Counted from the stretch's first letter, positions 9,834 to 18,875 are shown. The stretch is 64,000 nucleotides of DNA from Leptospira sp. WS58.C1 (GCF_040833995.1 NZ_CP162137.1:2280501-2344500); one strand, 5' to 3'. Numbers and translations: made by a program. The notes: generated from the sequence alone by a model not told the origin.

Positions 9834-9865
9834 AAAGCCGTCGGGTCAAACCGGCGGCTTTTTTT
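9834..9865 (+). terminator. lipL32 intrinsic terminator
   Basis: Ten-pair stem AAGCCGTCGG / CCGGCGGCTT (one G-U pair) with a six-base loop, followed by seven T. A textbook rho-independent terminator 32 bp after the lipL32 stop. Confidence 0.9.
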
Positions 9866-9888
9866 ATGTTCCAATATAAGCTCCGATC

Positions 9889-10026
9889 TCGCACAGAGAA
9901 CACTGAGGTCACAGAGAAAGTTGTGTAGGAATTCCTATATATAGTCCACGTAAGCACCCAGCTTCTATTAAAAAATTTCTAATAACGCCTTCCCAGCTCG
10001 GTGAACTCCGTGGTCTCCGTGCGAAC
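9889..10026. repeat. Intergenic inverted 9-nt-unit repeat, copy 2
   Basis: Left arm has three 9-nt units, CACAGAGAA, CACTGAGGT, CACAGAGAA; the right arm has CTCGGTGAA, CTCCGTGGT, CTCCGTGCG and ends in GTGCGAAC. The 70-bp centre includes the palindrome TAGGAATTCCTA near 9930. It takes up most of the 342-bp gap between lipL32 and the acyl-CoA dehydrogenase gene, which otherwise holds only the lipL32 terminator and an operator-like palindrome. Confidence 0.8.
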
Positions 10027-10108
10027 CCCAAAAATTCTACATTCACCTTCAATTTTCCCTTTCCATATAGAAATCATATCATAAGGCTTCCTTAAGGAAC
10101 GTTATCAC

Positions 10109-10126
10109 AATGAACAATAGTTCATT
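10109..10126. promoter_or_regulatory. Operator-like palindrome upstream of acyl-CoA dehydrogenase
   Basis: AATGAAC, four bases, then GTTCATT: a perfect 7-bp inverted repeat 18 bp upstream of the start codon. The size and symmetry fit a TetR-family operator such as those of fatty-acid-degradation repressors. No regulator gene is adjacent, so the binding protein is inferred only. Confidence 0.45.
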
Positions 10127-10144
10127 TTTATTCGGAGAAACTCC

Positions 10145-11905
10145 ATGATCGTAAATAATTATTTCTTAGAAAACGAAGACTTAAAACAATATTTCGAATC
10201 CTTAATAGACTGGGAAGAGATCGTAGAAGCGTTCGAACAAGGATTTTCAGACAAAAAAGAATACGAAAAGACCGGAAAAGAAGAATTGGCGTTAGCTCCG
10301 GGAAGTAAAGAAGAAGCTATCGAATTTTACAGATCCATATTGGAATCCGCGGGAGAGATCGCCGGAAAGGAAGTAGCACCTTTCGCGCAGAAAATGGATG
10401 CAGAAGGTTTAATATACGAAAAAGGTAAAGTTCACTTTCCTAAGGAAATGATAAACGCGGTCAATCAGGTCAAAGAAGCCGGCATTCTCCCTTACTCCAT
10501 CGGACGTAAACATGGAGGATTAGGACTCCCTTGTACGGTACAGGCAATGCTAATGGAAATATTTTCCAGAGCGGACGGTTCGCTTGCAATCGCTTTAGGA
10601 TGTATGAATTTAGCCGAGACCATAGAAAGATTCGGTTCCGAAGAAATGGTAGAAGTTTATGTTCCCAAAATGGCCGCGGGAGAACTATGCGGAGCCATGG
10701 CTCTTACTGAACCGAACTACGGATCCGATCTTCCTAACTTACAAACAAAAGCGATTCAGGGGAAAGACGGGGTCTGGAGAATCACCGGAACCAAAAGATT
10801 TATCACTCATGGTTGCGGTTTCGATGATAAACCTTCCATCATTCTTACATTAGCTAGGACCGGAAGCCCGACAAGCGGAGCAAGAGGTCTCTCTTTTTTC
10901 TTAGTCAAAAGTGAAGATGTAGAGATTGCAGGAATAGAAAAAAAAATGGGATTACATTGTTCTCCCACCTGCGAAGTAGTTTATGAAAACACTCCGGGTA
11001 TATTGATCGGAGAAGAAGGTTACGGACTCGTAAAATACTCTATGGCAATGATGAACGGTGCAAGACTTTCCATCGCAGGACAGGCTATGGGAATCGGTGC
11101 CGCAGCTTATTACGAGGCTAAAAAATACGCAGACGAAAGAGAACAATTCGGCAAGAAGATCAAAAATATTCCGGCAGTGAAAAAGATGTTGGATCTGATG
11201 GATAGAGAGATCCTGGCGATGCGTTCCATTCTACAAGAAGCCTCCAGATCCATAGACCTTTACCATTGGAAATCCGAAAAAATGAAAGAGAATGGGATAG
11301 ACGAAAGAGAGATCAAAAAGAACGAAAGTATCAAAAAATGGGAAAAACTCGCCAATTTATTCACTCCATTATCTAAATATTATATTACGGAACAGGCAAA
11401 TAAGATCGCATTCGACGCATTACAGATCCACGGAGGTGCAGGCTATACCTACGATTATGATATTTCCAGGATCTATAGAGATGTCAGGATCACAAATATC
11501 TATGAAGGAACCACACAATTGCAGGTCGTTGCCGCAATTGGCGGAATTGTCACAGGTCTCGGCGCCAAAGGGATCTTGAGACAATACCTAGATGAAGAAA
11601 TGAGCTTCTTCTCCCCTTCCGGAGAACTATTGGAAAACCGCAAAAAAATGGAAGAGTCCCATTCCATTTATACTTCCTTGGAAAACGGAATATCCAAGGA
11701 CGAGGTTGCATTCGAACTAGTGGAATCCGCTACCAGGGTCATCATTGGAGTCGTTTTAGAAAGAGGCCTAAAAAAGCTAGATGGGGAAGCAAAGGCCCGA
11801 AGAGAAAGAGCGGCTTTGGTTCATTCTTATAACCTGGACAGCAAAGCTCTATTAGAATATAATAAAATTAAGATCCAGAATAAGAAAGAAGTAGCTCTAG
11901 CCTAA
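10145..11905 (+). CDS. Acyl-CoA dehydrogenase family protein
   Basis: FAD-dependent oxidation of an acyl-CoA thioester, presumably in fatty-acid beta-oxidation, which is the carbon source of leptospires. The 586-aa chain has an N-terminal extension of about 60 residues, the FAD/substrate segment [17 protein letters not shown] near 187, the middle beta-domain, and the C-terminal helical domain with [11 protein letters not shown] near 340 and [21 protein letters not shown] near 450. It is larger than typical 380-aa short-chain enzymes because of a C-terminal extension. Start is the ATG at 10145 after GGAG. A palindrome at 10109 may be its operator; repeat copy 3 abuts the stop. Confidence 0.9.
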   Translation: MIVNNYFLENEDLKQYFESLIDWEEIVEAFEQGFSDKKEYEKTGKEELALAPGSKEEAIEFYRSILESAGEIAGKEVAPFAQKMDAEGLIYEKGKVHFPKEMINAVNQVKEAGILPYSIGRKHGGLGLPCTVQAMLMEIFSRADGSLAIALGCMNLAETIERFGSEEMVEVYVPKMAAGELCGAMALTEPNYGSDLPNLQTKAIQGKDGVWRITGTKRFITHGCGFDDKPSIILTLARTGSPTSGARGLSFFLVKSEDVEIAGIEKKMGLHCSPTCEVVYENTPGILIGEEGYGLVKYSMAMMNGARLSIAGQAMGIGAAAYYEAKKYADEREQFGKKIKNIPAVKKMLDLMDREILAMRSILQEASRSIDLYHWKSEKMKENGIDEREIKKNESIKKWEKLANLFTPLSKYYITEQANKIAFDALQIHGGAGYTYDYDISRIYRDVRITNIYEGTTQLQVVAAIGGIVTGLGAKGILRQYLDEEMSFFSPSGELLENRKKMEESHSIYTSLENGISKDEVAFELVESATRVIIGVVLERGLKKLDGEAKARRERAALVHSYNLDSKALLEYNKIKIQNKKEVALA

Positions 11906-11908
11906 TTT

Positions 11909-11998
11909 CTCACAGAGACCACGGAGGACACAGAAAGAAGTGCGATGTAGGAGTTCCAACATTGCTTTACTCAGTGCTCTCTGTGAACTCTGTGCGCC
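11909..11998. repeat. Intergenic inverted 9-nt-unit repeat, copy 3
   Basis: Starts 4 bp after the acyl-CoA dehydrogenase stop and ends 6 bp before the stop of the convergent gene. Left units CACAGAGAC, CACGGAGGA, CACAGAAAG; right arm CTCTGTGAA, CTCTGTGCG. The centre contains GTAGGAGTTCC, close to the GTAGGAATTCC of copy 2. Confidence 0.75.
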
Positions 11999-12003
11999 AA
12001 AAA

Positions 12004-12693
12004 TTAAAGAATAGAATCTAAATTCGCTCTCGCGGAAGAAGATCCTAATACCTGGATCTGATCCGATTCAATGATCTGCTTTCCTGTTTTGCCGGACCAG
12101 GCTAGGTTCAACATGGACTTAGCAACGGTTTTAGCATGAACGGATCTGTATTTTTTAAAAGGACCAATAAGTAAAGGATTGATCAAGAAGGCGAGTTTAG
12201 ACCCGATCTTCTCTCCTAATCGGAATTCTTTTCGATCTCCTTCCAAAAGCGAAGGTCTAAAAATCCCAAGAGTCTCAAAACCAAGTTTAGAAATTTCCGC
12301 TTCTACCTCACCTTTCACTTGATTATAAAAAACGAAAGAATCACGATCCGCACCAAGAGCTGTCACAATAAAAAAAGATCTTACACCCTTATCCTTGCAG
12401 GCTTTAGCGAATTTGGACGGATACTCCAGATCCACTTTTTTAAAATTCTCCTTAGAACCTGCTTTGCCGATCGTAGTTCCTAAAGTACAAAATGCGTCCG
12501 TTATCCCAGGAGGAAACTCTAACGGCTTTTCCCAATCGGTAAGGATCAACTCTAATTTTGAATGTGTCCATTCCAAAGGTTTTCGGACCAGAAGATAAAC
12601 CCTGTTCCAAGATGGATCTATCAATAATTCCTGAACAAGCTCACTGCCTACAAGACCCGTTCCGCCTGCCACGATCGCTACTCTATGATCCAT
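12004..12693 (-). CDS. NAD(P)-binding atypical SDR, TIP30/HTATIP2-like
   Basis: A 229-aa Rossmann protein of the NAD(P)H-binding epimerase-like group. The dinucleotide motif GGTGLVGSELV is at residues 10-20, followed by RKPLEW and a segment SFFIVTALGADRDSFVFYNQVKGEVE that holds the Tyr-x-x-x-Lys pair (YNQVK). Later FRPSLLEGDRKEFR is typical of the HTATIP2/oxidoreductase family found widely in bacteria with unknown substrates. ATG start at 12693. It is convergent with the acyl-CoA dehydrogenase and divergent from the cyclase gene. Confidence 0.8.
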   Translation of the reverse strand: MDHRVAIVAGGTGLVGSELVQELLIDPSWNRVYLLVRKPLEWTHSKLELILTDWEKPLEFPPGITDAFCTLGTTIGKAGSKENFKKVDLEYPSKFAKACKDKGVRSFFIVTALGADRDSFVFYNQVKGEVEAEISKLGFETLGIFRPSLLEGDRKEFRLGEKIGSKLAFLINPLLIGPFKKYRSVHAKTVAKSMLNLAWSGKTGKQIIESDQIQVLGSSSARANLDSIL

Positions 12694-12860
12694 TCTTCCA
12701 TCCTGTTTATCGAAGGTCTGATTCGAACTTGATTTTGTATAAAAGTTCCACTGATTCGGAGATTTATTGAAGAATTAGTATAACCCTTTTGTTCGCCGAA
12801 TCGGTCGAAAACAATAAGAAACGATTGAATCAAAAATGGAAAGGAGTATTTTGGGGAGCT

Positions 12861-14204
12861 ATGCCTTTAAGAGATTATCTACCTAAGTTTCTTTGTAATA
12901 TTTTGGAAATTACGGACCGGAAAAAAATGGATGATTCCGTTCGAAAAGTTTTGGAAAACGAGGAAACCTTAGGCGCCTATATCTCCAACGTATTTCGGTA
13001 CGTTCTTCTCGTATTTTTCGCAATCCAGATCGTAGTGAATTGGAAAAACGGAAACTTTTTAGCGAATGGGATCGGATTCGGAGTATATGCAGCGATCACT
13101 GTCGCTCATACATACGTGATCCGGACCTGCACTCATTGGGCAATCAAAGGTTTTTCCTATTTGGCGTTAGTTGCGGATTTTATCATTATTACGGCGATAT
13201 TATTATATTACACTCTTCACCAGGATAAGTTCGATTTGGGTTTCGCATTAAAGAATCCGATGCTGAATTTTTATCTTTTCCCTTTAGCTTTTTCTTTGAT
13301 CCAATTCCGACTCCGATACGTACTTTTAAGTGTGATCTTATTTTATGCCGTCTATTTCGGGATCTTTACTGCTGCGATCCTAACCGATAAAGTTGTTTTC
13401 GCCCAAGATTGGGGTGACTATGTGATGGGGCCTAACGTTCTGTTGACGGATATTCTTTTCGGTCGCCCAATTTTGTACATGATCCTGGCATTTTTCTTTT
13501 GTTTCGGTATTCTAAGGACACTGATCATGATCCGACGAATCGGAGAAGGAGAAGCGCAACGCTCCTTACTCTCTCGCTACTTCTCCCCCGGAATGGTGGA
13601 AGAAATGATGACAAACCCGAACGTCTTGGAAGGAAGAAGACAAACTGCCACCATATTATTTACCGATATCCGAAACTTCACCGCATTATCCGAAAATATG
13701 GATCCTTTAGAATTAAGCAGATTCCTTTCTTCCATTAGAGAAACATTAACCGATTGTGTTTTTGAATTCGGCGGAACCTTGGACAAATATATCGGCGACG
13801 CGGTTATGGCAACATTCGGAACTCCATATCCTTCTGCAGATCCTGCCTCTGACGCGATCCGCGCTTTACAATGTGGCCAGAAGATGTTGGAAAAATTAGG
13901 AGAATTTAATAAGGATAGAGAAACAAAAGGATTAGAACCCGTACGAATAGGGATCGGGATCCATACGGGAGAAGTTTTCTCCGGAAATATAGAAACCAGC
14001 AGAAGAGCCGAATTTACGGTTATCGGAGACGCAGTCAACACCGCATCCAGAATAGAATCTCTCACCAAAAATTTCGGAAAAGAACTTTTGGTCTCGGAAG
14101 AAACTTGGAAACTTGCAGGAGCAAATTTTATTGGAGAAACACTTCCACCAGTACAGGTCAAAGGAAGAGAAAAATTAGTAACCGTTGTCGCTGTGGGAGC
14201 TTGA
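12861..14204 (+). CDS. Class III adenylate/guanylate cyclase with six-TM N-terminal domain
   Basis: Makes cAMP or cGMP from NTP. Six hydrophobic segments fill about residues 40-250, then a short coil and the catalytic domain from about 280 to 440. Both metal Asp are present (TILFTDIRNFTALS and LDKYIGDAVMATFG), as is the transition-state region VIGDAVNTASRIES with Asn and Arg. No HAMP or PAS domain is visible; the membrane part looks like a MASE-type sensor. I start at ATG 12861 (GGGGAG just upstream); an in-frame TTG at 12789 would add 24 residues. Convergent with the Amt-MCP gene, 5 bp between stops. The product nucleotide cannot be told by eye. Confidence 0.9.
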   Translation: MPLRDYLPKFLCNILEITDRKKMDDSVRKVLENEETLGAYISNVFRYVLLVFFAIQIVVNWKNGNFLANGIGFGVYAAITVAHTYVIRTCTHWAIKGFSYLALVADFIIITAILLYYTLHQDKFDLGFALKNPMLNFYLFPLAFSLIQFRLRYVLLSVILFYAVYFGIFTAAILTDKVVFAQDWGDYVMGPNVLLTDILFGRPILYMILAFFFCFGILRTLIMIRRIGEGEAQRSLLSRYFSPGMVEEMMTNPNVLEGRRQTATILFTDIRNFTALSENMDPLELSRFLSSIRETLTDCVFEFGGTLDKYIGDAVMATFGTPYPSADPASDAIRALQCGQKMLEKLGEFNKDRETKGLEPVRIGIGIHTGEVFSGNIETSRRAEFTVIGDAVNTASRIESLTKNFGKELLVSEETWKLAGANFIGETLPPVQVKGREKLVTVVAVGA

Positions 14205-14209
14205 TGTTC

Positions 14210-16483
14210 CTAACCTACATTAGGTTCTATTTGAAAAATATCCACTACTCGATGCATTCGGATCGTTTGGCCGCTTAACATAAGACTCATCTTTTGTAAA
14301 TCTTCTAGCAGTGCTCCGATCCGAACTGCACCGTCTTCAATTTCACAGAAAAAGTCCCTCATTCTATTCAGTTCGGAATAACGTTTTTCCATATCTCCAG
14401 CCACGGATTCGCTCATATGTGCCACTCCCTGTATGGAGGTTTCCAGATCCTCCGATCTGGAGGAATATTCACGGACGGATTCTAAAGCATCCTTCATAGT
14501 TTTTGAAAGTTTCGGGATCTGGATTAAGATCGCTTTAAAGGAATCGACTGTTTCGGATAAAGACTGCAAGGAACCGTTAACCGTTTCCCAAATCTCTTTT
14601 AGATATTTATTCGCCTGTTTCGCGTTGGATGCGGTTTTTTCCGAAAGGACCGAAATTTGTTCCGCTACAACTGCAAATCCCTTATCTCCTCCCCTTGCGG
14701 ATTCGATCGCTGCGTTAATCGATAACATCCCGAGTTGTTCCGCAATTTTTTGGAGAATCCCTACAAGTTCTTCCACCTTCTTAGCGGAACCGTTTAAACC
14801 TTGCATACTCTTTACGGTTCTTTCCAAAGTTCTTTCACCGGTAAAGGCAATCGATTGTATGGATTCGCTGATCTGGCCGGAAGTCAGAATATCCGTTTGA
14901 AGTTCCTTCATACCTTGGGACATCTCTTCGGACATTCTTCTCATTTCGGAAGATCTACTTCTTTCCTCTCGGACCAGATCTAAAACAGCCTTTAAAGATG
15001 ATTCCAATAAGTCGGATGTTTCCCGGATCAATATGGTCCTTTCCTTCTGTTTTTCGATCTCTTTAGTGATCATTAAAGTGGAATTTTCCAAAAGTTCCGA
15101 TTCGTTTTCTATCTTATCCGAGTTTTCCTTTACCACTCCGATGATCTGAGTTAAGCTCAAAAGTAAACGATTGAATAATTCCGCAACTGCTCCCGATTCC
15201 ACTCCCGGATCTACATCGATTCTTTTTCTCAAGTCCTTTGAATCTGCGACGTACTTCATTGCGTTCATCAAATCCAACCAAACGGTTTTGGCGCCGTGTT
15301 CCGATTCGTTTAATCCTCTCTCTTCTTCTTCCGAAGTGACTCGAATCGATATAGTAAATTTCATTAAGAAAAATAAGATCAGCCCCATACTGAAGGACCA
15401 AACAGCACAAACCGCCACACCGGTAAGTTGTGCCTGCCATTGGTTCCAACTACGGAGCGCTTCTTCTTGAGCGAATACGCTTACGGCCAGAGTTCCCCAG
15501 ATCCCTCCGACCCCATGGACCGGGAATGCACTTACAACATCATCCACCTTTAGTATGTTTTCCAAAATCCAAGCGGCTACTTCCACTAAGACGCCTGCGA
15601 TCAACCCTGTAAGTAAAGAAGCCCCCGGACTCATTACGTCGCAACCGGCAGTAATCGCAACCAATCCCCCAAGAACACCATTAATGGCCCCGCTGACATG
15701 GGGTACACCTTTTGTGATATAATCGAACAGGATCGCAGCACTACATCCGGAGCAGGCAGCTAAGCTTGTATTAACTATAATTTTCGGAACCTCATCCGTT
15801 AGAGAAAGAGTACTTCCTCCGTTAAATCCGAACCAACCGAACCATAAAATAAAAGTTCCTAAAACGGAAAAAGGTAAATTATGACCGTACAATTCCCTAG
15901 GTTTTCCCTCGGAATCGAACCGATCTTTTCTTGGTCCAAGAACGATCACTCCCGCAAGAGCCACCCATGCTCCAACGGAATGTACTACTGAACTTCCCGC
16001 AAAATCGTGAAAACCCGATTTAGAAAGCCAACCTCCCCCCCAAGCCCAATGACCAAACACGGGATAAATCAGTAGGGAAACAAAAATGGAACAAACTAAA
16101 TAGGCTTGGAATCGTATCCTTTCCGCGACTGCACCGGATACGATCGTTGCCGCAGTTCCCATAAAAGTGACTTGAAATAAAAAGAACGCGAATTCTTTTC
16201 CCGTATTCAAACCTTCTAAAAGAAATAGATCCTTACCGATCCAACCGTCCAAGCTGGTTCCATACATAAATCCGTAACCGATCAGAAAAAAACAAATGGT
16301 TCCGAATACGTAATCGAGTAAATTTTTGATCGCAACATTGATCGAATTTTTAGAACGGACTAATCCGGATTCTAAGAGTAGAAAACCGGCTTGCATAAAA
16401 AAGACAAGAGCGGAGGCGAAAATCACCCATAAGATGTCTACATTCTTTGCTAATTCTTTGGCGGCGGGAAGAACGTGATCCAA
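14210..16483 (-). CDS. Ammonium transporter (Amt) fused to methyl-accepting chemotaxis signalling domain
   Basis: One continuous 757-aa frame. Residues 1-395 are a complete Amt/Rh channel: twin His at H168 (FAGSSVVHSVG) and H323 (VSAFPVHGVGG), the WFGWFGFNGG segment, GHWAWGGGW, and the usual Amt cytosolic tail GLNESEHG. Residues about 400-455 resemble a HAMP-type linker (DLRKRIDV to AELFNRLL). From 455 on there is a long coiled coil with an MCP hairpin tip at about 575-625 (ILQKIAEQLGMLSINAAIESARGG then GFAVVAEQISVLSEKT is the visible order), two residues shorter than usual at the turn. The chain should sense or carry ammonium at the inner membrane and signal to CheA/CheW. Start is TTG 16483 after AGAGAGG. 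No Che genes are nearby. Confidence 0.92.
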   Translation of the reverse strand: MDHVLPAAKELAKNVDILWVIFASALVFFMQAGFLLLESGLVRSKNSINVAIKNLLDYVFGTICFFLIGYGFMYGTSLDGWIGKDLFLLEGLNTGKEFAFFLFQVTFMGTAATIVSGAVAERIRFQAYLVCSIFVSLLIYPVFGHWAWGGGWLSKSGFHDFAGSSVVHSVGAWVALAGVIVLGPRKDRFDSEGKPRELYGHNLPFSVLGTFILWFGWFGFNGGSTLSLTDEVPKIIVNTSLAACSGCSAAILFDYITKGVPHVSGAINGVLGGLVAITAGCDVMSPGASLLTGLIAGVLVEVAAWILENILKVDDVVSAFPVHGVGGIWGTLAVSVFAQEEALRSWNQWQAQLTGVAVCAVWSFSMGLILFFLMKFTISIRVTSEEEERGLNESEHGAKTVWLDLMNAMKYVADSKDLRKRIDVDPGVESGAVAELFNRLLLSLTQIIGVVKENSDKIENESELLENSTLMITKEIEKQKERTILIRETSDLLESSLKAVLDLVREERSRSSEMRRMSEEMSQGMKELQTDILTSGQISESIQSIAFTGERTLERTVKSMQGLNGSAKKVEELVGILQKIAEQLGMLSINAAIESARGGDKGFAVVAEQISVLSEKTASNAKQANKYLKEIWETVNGSLQSLSETVDSFKAILIQIPKLSKTMKDALESVREYSSRSEDLETSIQGVAHMSESVAGDMEKRYSELNRMRDFFCEIEDGAVRIGALLEDLQKMSLMLSGQTIRMHRVVDIFQIEPNVG

Positions 16484-16642
16484 TGAGAGAACCTCTCTTC
16501 GTTCTAAGAATGAGCATTTATATCGATTGATCCTGGATTGAGAAAGAAAAAAACGTTAGTCTATAATAATTTATGACGTAGAGTTAATAAACGAACTAGA
16601 CGTATTTCGGGGTCAGAAGCGAATCCCCCAATTGAGGTAAGA

Positions 16643-16702
16643 GATGCGAAATCGCAAGTAACGTTTTATCCTTTAAGGAAGGAACTCTTACGACTTCGCA
16701 TC
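16643..16702 (-). promoter_or_regulatory. 16-bp RNA hairpin between Mpo1-like gene and amt-mcp
   Basis: GATGCGAAATCGCAAG (16643-16658) faces CTTACGACTTCGCATC (16687-16702). The two mismatches become G-U pairs only when read as minus-strand RNA, so the stem is continuous in the direction of transcription. The 28-nt loop contains a second small palindrome. No T-run follows, so it is more likely a leader structure, attenuator or RNA-stability element than an intrinsic terminator. Confidence 0.55.
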
Positions 16703-16711
16703 CGAGTAAAA

Positions 16712-17047
16712 TTATTTTACGCCTGCCTTTTGCAGTTCCTTACCTAATTGCCCTGTGATTGTACAAAAATACATCCTCCAATCACTTACAAAGGATTTGA
16801 ACGGATACGTAAATGTGGCAGGACGGTTTTTTTCTAGGAAAAAATGCCCTATCCATGCAAAAAAGTATCCGCTAAACAATGCCCCGAGTAAGTACCAAGC
16901 GTTTAGATAGAAGATTGCGGAAAGAATAAAGACCAGAGCGCATGAGGTTCCTATAAAATGGAATATCCGGTTCATTTTATTCGAATGTTCCCTCAGATAG
17001 AATGGCCAGAATTCCTGTAGGGTTTCATATTTTTTGTTTTCAGTCAT
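16712..17047 (-). CDS. Mpo1-like (DUF962) small membrane protein
   Basis: The 111-residue chain has the family pattern: FWPFYLREHSNKMNRIFHFIGT at the start, two to three hydrophobic segments in the middle, then GHFFLEKNRPATFTYPFKSFVSDWRMY. The conserved His residues (EHSN, FHFIGT, GHFFLEKN) are those proposed to bind iron in the yeast dioxygenase Mpo1, which alpha-oxidises 2-hydroxy fatty acids. Bacterial members are mostly uncharacterised, so the catalytic role is inferred. ATG start at 17047. It lies between the photolyase gene and amt-mcp on the same strand, with 79 bp before it. Confidence 0.8.
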   Translation of the reverse strand: MTENKKYETLQEFWPFYLREHSNKMNRIFHFIGTSCALVFILSAIFYLNAWYLLGALFSGYFFAWIGHFFLEKNRPATFTYPFKSFVSDWRMYFCTITGQLGKELQKAGVK

Positions 17048-17126
17048 CTTTGTCCCTCCGGAACTACATAATACGGCAGGGAAAAAGAATCCGCAACAAC
17101 TTCTCTTTTATTTACAATAACGTTCG

Positions 17127-18638
17127 TTATTTAAAAAGTGGGAGATCCGATATCCCATCCAGAGACCGGATATACTCCAAATATGGTTTTAATTTGAATT
17201 TTTTAGATGCCGAATCCGAGGACATGTAGCGGATATTTCCAAGCACTGGCCTTTCCGGGAACCAAGGTCTATCGAATGCTCCAAAACACCAAAGAATACC
17301 CGTATAAGAATTAGGGTCCCGACCGTCATACGCATATTTATGATTCAAATCTTCTAATATACGAAATGCTTCTTCCGGTGAAGAAGACCATTCTATTATT
17401 TTTTTACCCCAAAGCATTCTGAGATAATTTTGGATGGTACCTGTTAAAACTAATTCTTTTTGAGCGGCATTCCAGATCGGGTCATGAGTGATCGCCTTCT
17501 CAAATTCTTCCTTGGTATAAATATATTCTCTCTTATCACCTCTATGAGTCTCCAAAGAAAGTTTTGCCCAATCCGGAAGAATGGAGAGGTCTTTTCTGAA
17601 ACTAGGCTCCTTATAGAACAAAAGATAACCCAATTCTCTCCAAGTGAGGAGTTCATCCAAAAATGAATTTATATTTGGGTTTGGATGAAAAAATCCTTCG
17701 TTCTTCCCTCTATAAGAATGATTTAAAGTATCCGGACTCCAATTTACATTAGGATCCGACCCTAAAACCGCAGTGACAATCTCCTCCACTGAGATCATTC
17801 CGAAATGTAAGTAAGGCGATAAAGAAGAAGATTTGATCCTTTCCGGGGGTCTTGGCTCACTTCTCTCTTCCGAATAGAAAGGAAGTCCTTCCATAAGGAA
17901 TTTTTTTAGAAGTTTCAATCCTTCCTTCCTTCCTCCCAACTTACCGGAAACGGGAAGAAGGTACGGATACCGGGAATTCATTTTCTGCAAATAGGAGGGA
18001 ATATCCTCCTTCTTCCCTGAAAATAGAAAATTCGGTTTTTTTAAAGTATCAGAATTTGGAATTCGATTCGGATTCGGTTTACGCTCTGATCTATGCACAT
18101 AAGATTCCACGAACCTGTCATGAAGTTTCGGTCTCAAAACTCTGGCATAACCGAAAGATTTTTCATAAGAAGCCAACGGAGTAATCGAATTGGAATCCAC
18201 AAGTAAAAGTTTGCAATTTAGGATCTCTCCGATCTTCTCCGCGTGTTCCGGCAGAAAGAAACAAGGGAAATCATCCGTAATCACAATGGAGGCTTTTTCT
18301 AAAATCCCAGGAACTATCTCGGAAAGAGAATGATCTTTCGTTTCCACAAAAGGCCAATAAGTGAAACCGGCACGGGATGCATCTTCCGCTGTGTCACAAA
18401 TCCCTTCTAAAAGGAATCGATGGAATCTTGGAGAACTCCACTCGAAATCCATCATGACGGATTCAAAAATGACCAGGGGTTTTTTAAATTTTTTAGCAAG
18501 GTGGATGGAATAATCCAAAGAATGATTCCAGGACATTCTTCGATTGGCACGGATCCAATAAAGAATGTATTCTCCTCCTTCTAAAACCGGCTTTTTATTT
18601 CCTTCCCGGACCCTGATTAAATTTCTCTCTGAGAACAA
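17127..18638 (-). CDS. Deoxyribodipyrimidine photolyase, class II type
   Basis: Light-driven repair of pyrimidine dimers with FADH-. The N-terminal antenna domain begins YILYWIRANRRMSWNHSLDYSIHLAKK, and the FAD domain contains FLDELLTWRELGYLLFYKEP and the class II C-terminal signature: IQNYLRMLWGKKIIEWS, DLNHKYAYDGRDPNSYTGI, DRPWFPERPVLGNIRYMS (given here in pieces). Length 503 aa is normal. Start is probably TTG at 18638, with AAGG 7 nt upstream; the next Met is only after 34 residues, inside the conserved part. The 5' flank holds half-copy 4 of the intergenic repeat, and the gene is divergent from groES. Confidence 0.9.
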   Translation of the reverse strand: MFSERNLIRVREGNKKPVLEGGEYILYWIRANRRMSWNHSLDYSIHLAKKFKKPLVIFESVMMDFEWSSPRFHRFLLEGICDTAEDASRAGFTYWPFVETKDHSLSEIVPGILEKASIVITDDFPCFFLPEHAEKIGEILNCKLLLVDSNSITPLASYEKSFGYARVLRPKLHDRFVESYVHRSERKPNPNRIPNSDTLKKPNFLFSGKKEDIPSYLQKMNSRYPYLLPVSGKLGGRKEGLKLLKKFLMEGLPFYSEERSEPRPPERIKSSSLSPYLHFGMISVEEIVTAVLGSDPNVNWSPDTLNHSYRGKNEGFFHPNPNINSFLDELLTWRELGYLLFYKEPSFRKDLSILPDWAKLSLETHRGDKREYIYTKEEFEKAITHDPIWNAAQKELVLTGTIQNYLRMLWGKKIIEWSSSPEEAFRILEDLNHKYAYDGRDPNSYTGILWCFGAFDRPWFPERPVLGNIRYMSSDSASKKFKLKPYLEYIRSLDGISDLPLFK

Positions 18639-18652
18639 ATACCTTAATCCTT

Positions 18653-18680
18653 TCTGAACTCTGTGGTCTCCGTGCGAAAC
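18653..18680. repeat. Intergenic 9-nt-unit repeat, half copy 4
   Basis: Only the inverted arm is present: CTCTGTGGT, CTCCGTGCG, then AAAC. It lies about 15 bp upstream of the photolyase start, the one copy next to a start codon instead of a stop. Confidence 0.65.
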
Positions 18681-18769
18681 TCTGCAACTTCCAATTCGCT
18701 CTTAGACTTCCCCCCGCAGAAAACGGGAAATGAAAAATTCCGGCCTTTAGACGGAATATAGACAATATT

Positions 18770-18796
18770 TTAGCACTCTTGACCTGAAAGTGCTTG
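18770..18796. promoter_or_regulatory. CIRCE operator 1 (degenerate right arm)
   Basis: TTAGCACTC, nine bases, AAGTGCTTG. The left arm is the perfect HrcA consensus and the right arm differs at three positions. It is the upstream of two CIRCE elements before groES. Confidence 0.75.
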
Positions 18797-18835
18797 ACCG
18801 CCTGTCCCTGTTTCGGATTTCCTGGAATTTACATT

Positions 18836-18862
18836 CAAGCACTCATATAATTCAAGTGCTAA
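18836..18862. promoter_or_regulatory. CIRCE operator 2 with embedded -10 box
   Basis: CAAGCACTC, nine bases, AAGTGCTAA, 13 bp before the groES ATG. Its spacer contains a perfect TATAAT (18846-18851), so HrcA binding would cover the -10 region. No strong -35 lies 17 bp upstream. AAGGAG follows the operator as the groES ribosome-binding site. Confidence 0.85.
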
Positions 18863-18875
18863 AAAGGAGAAAGTC

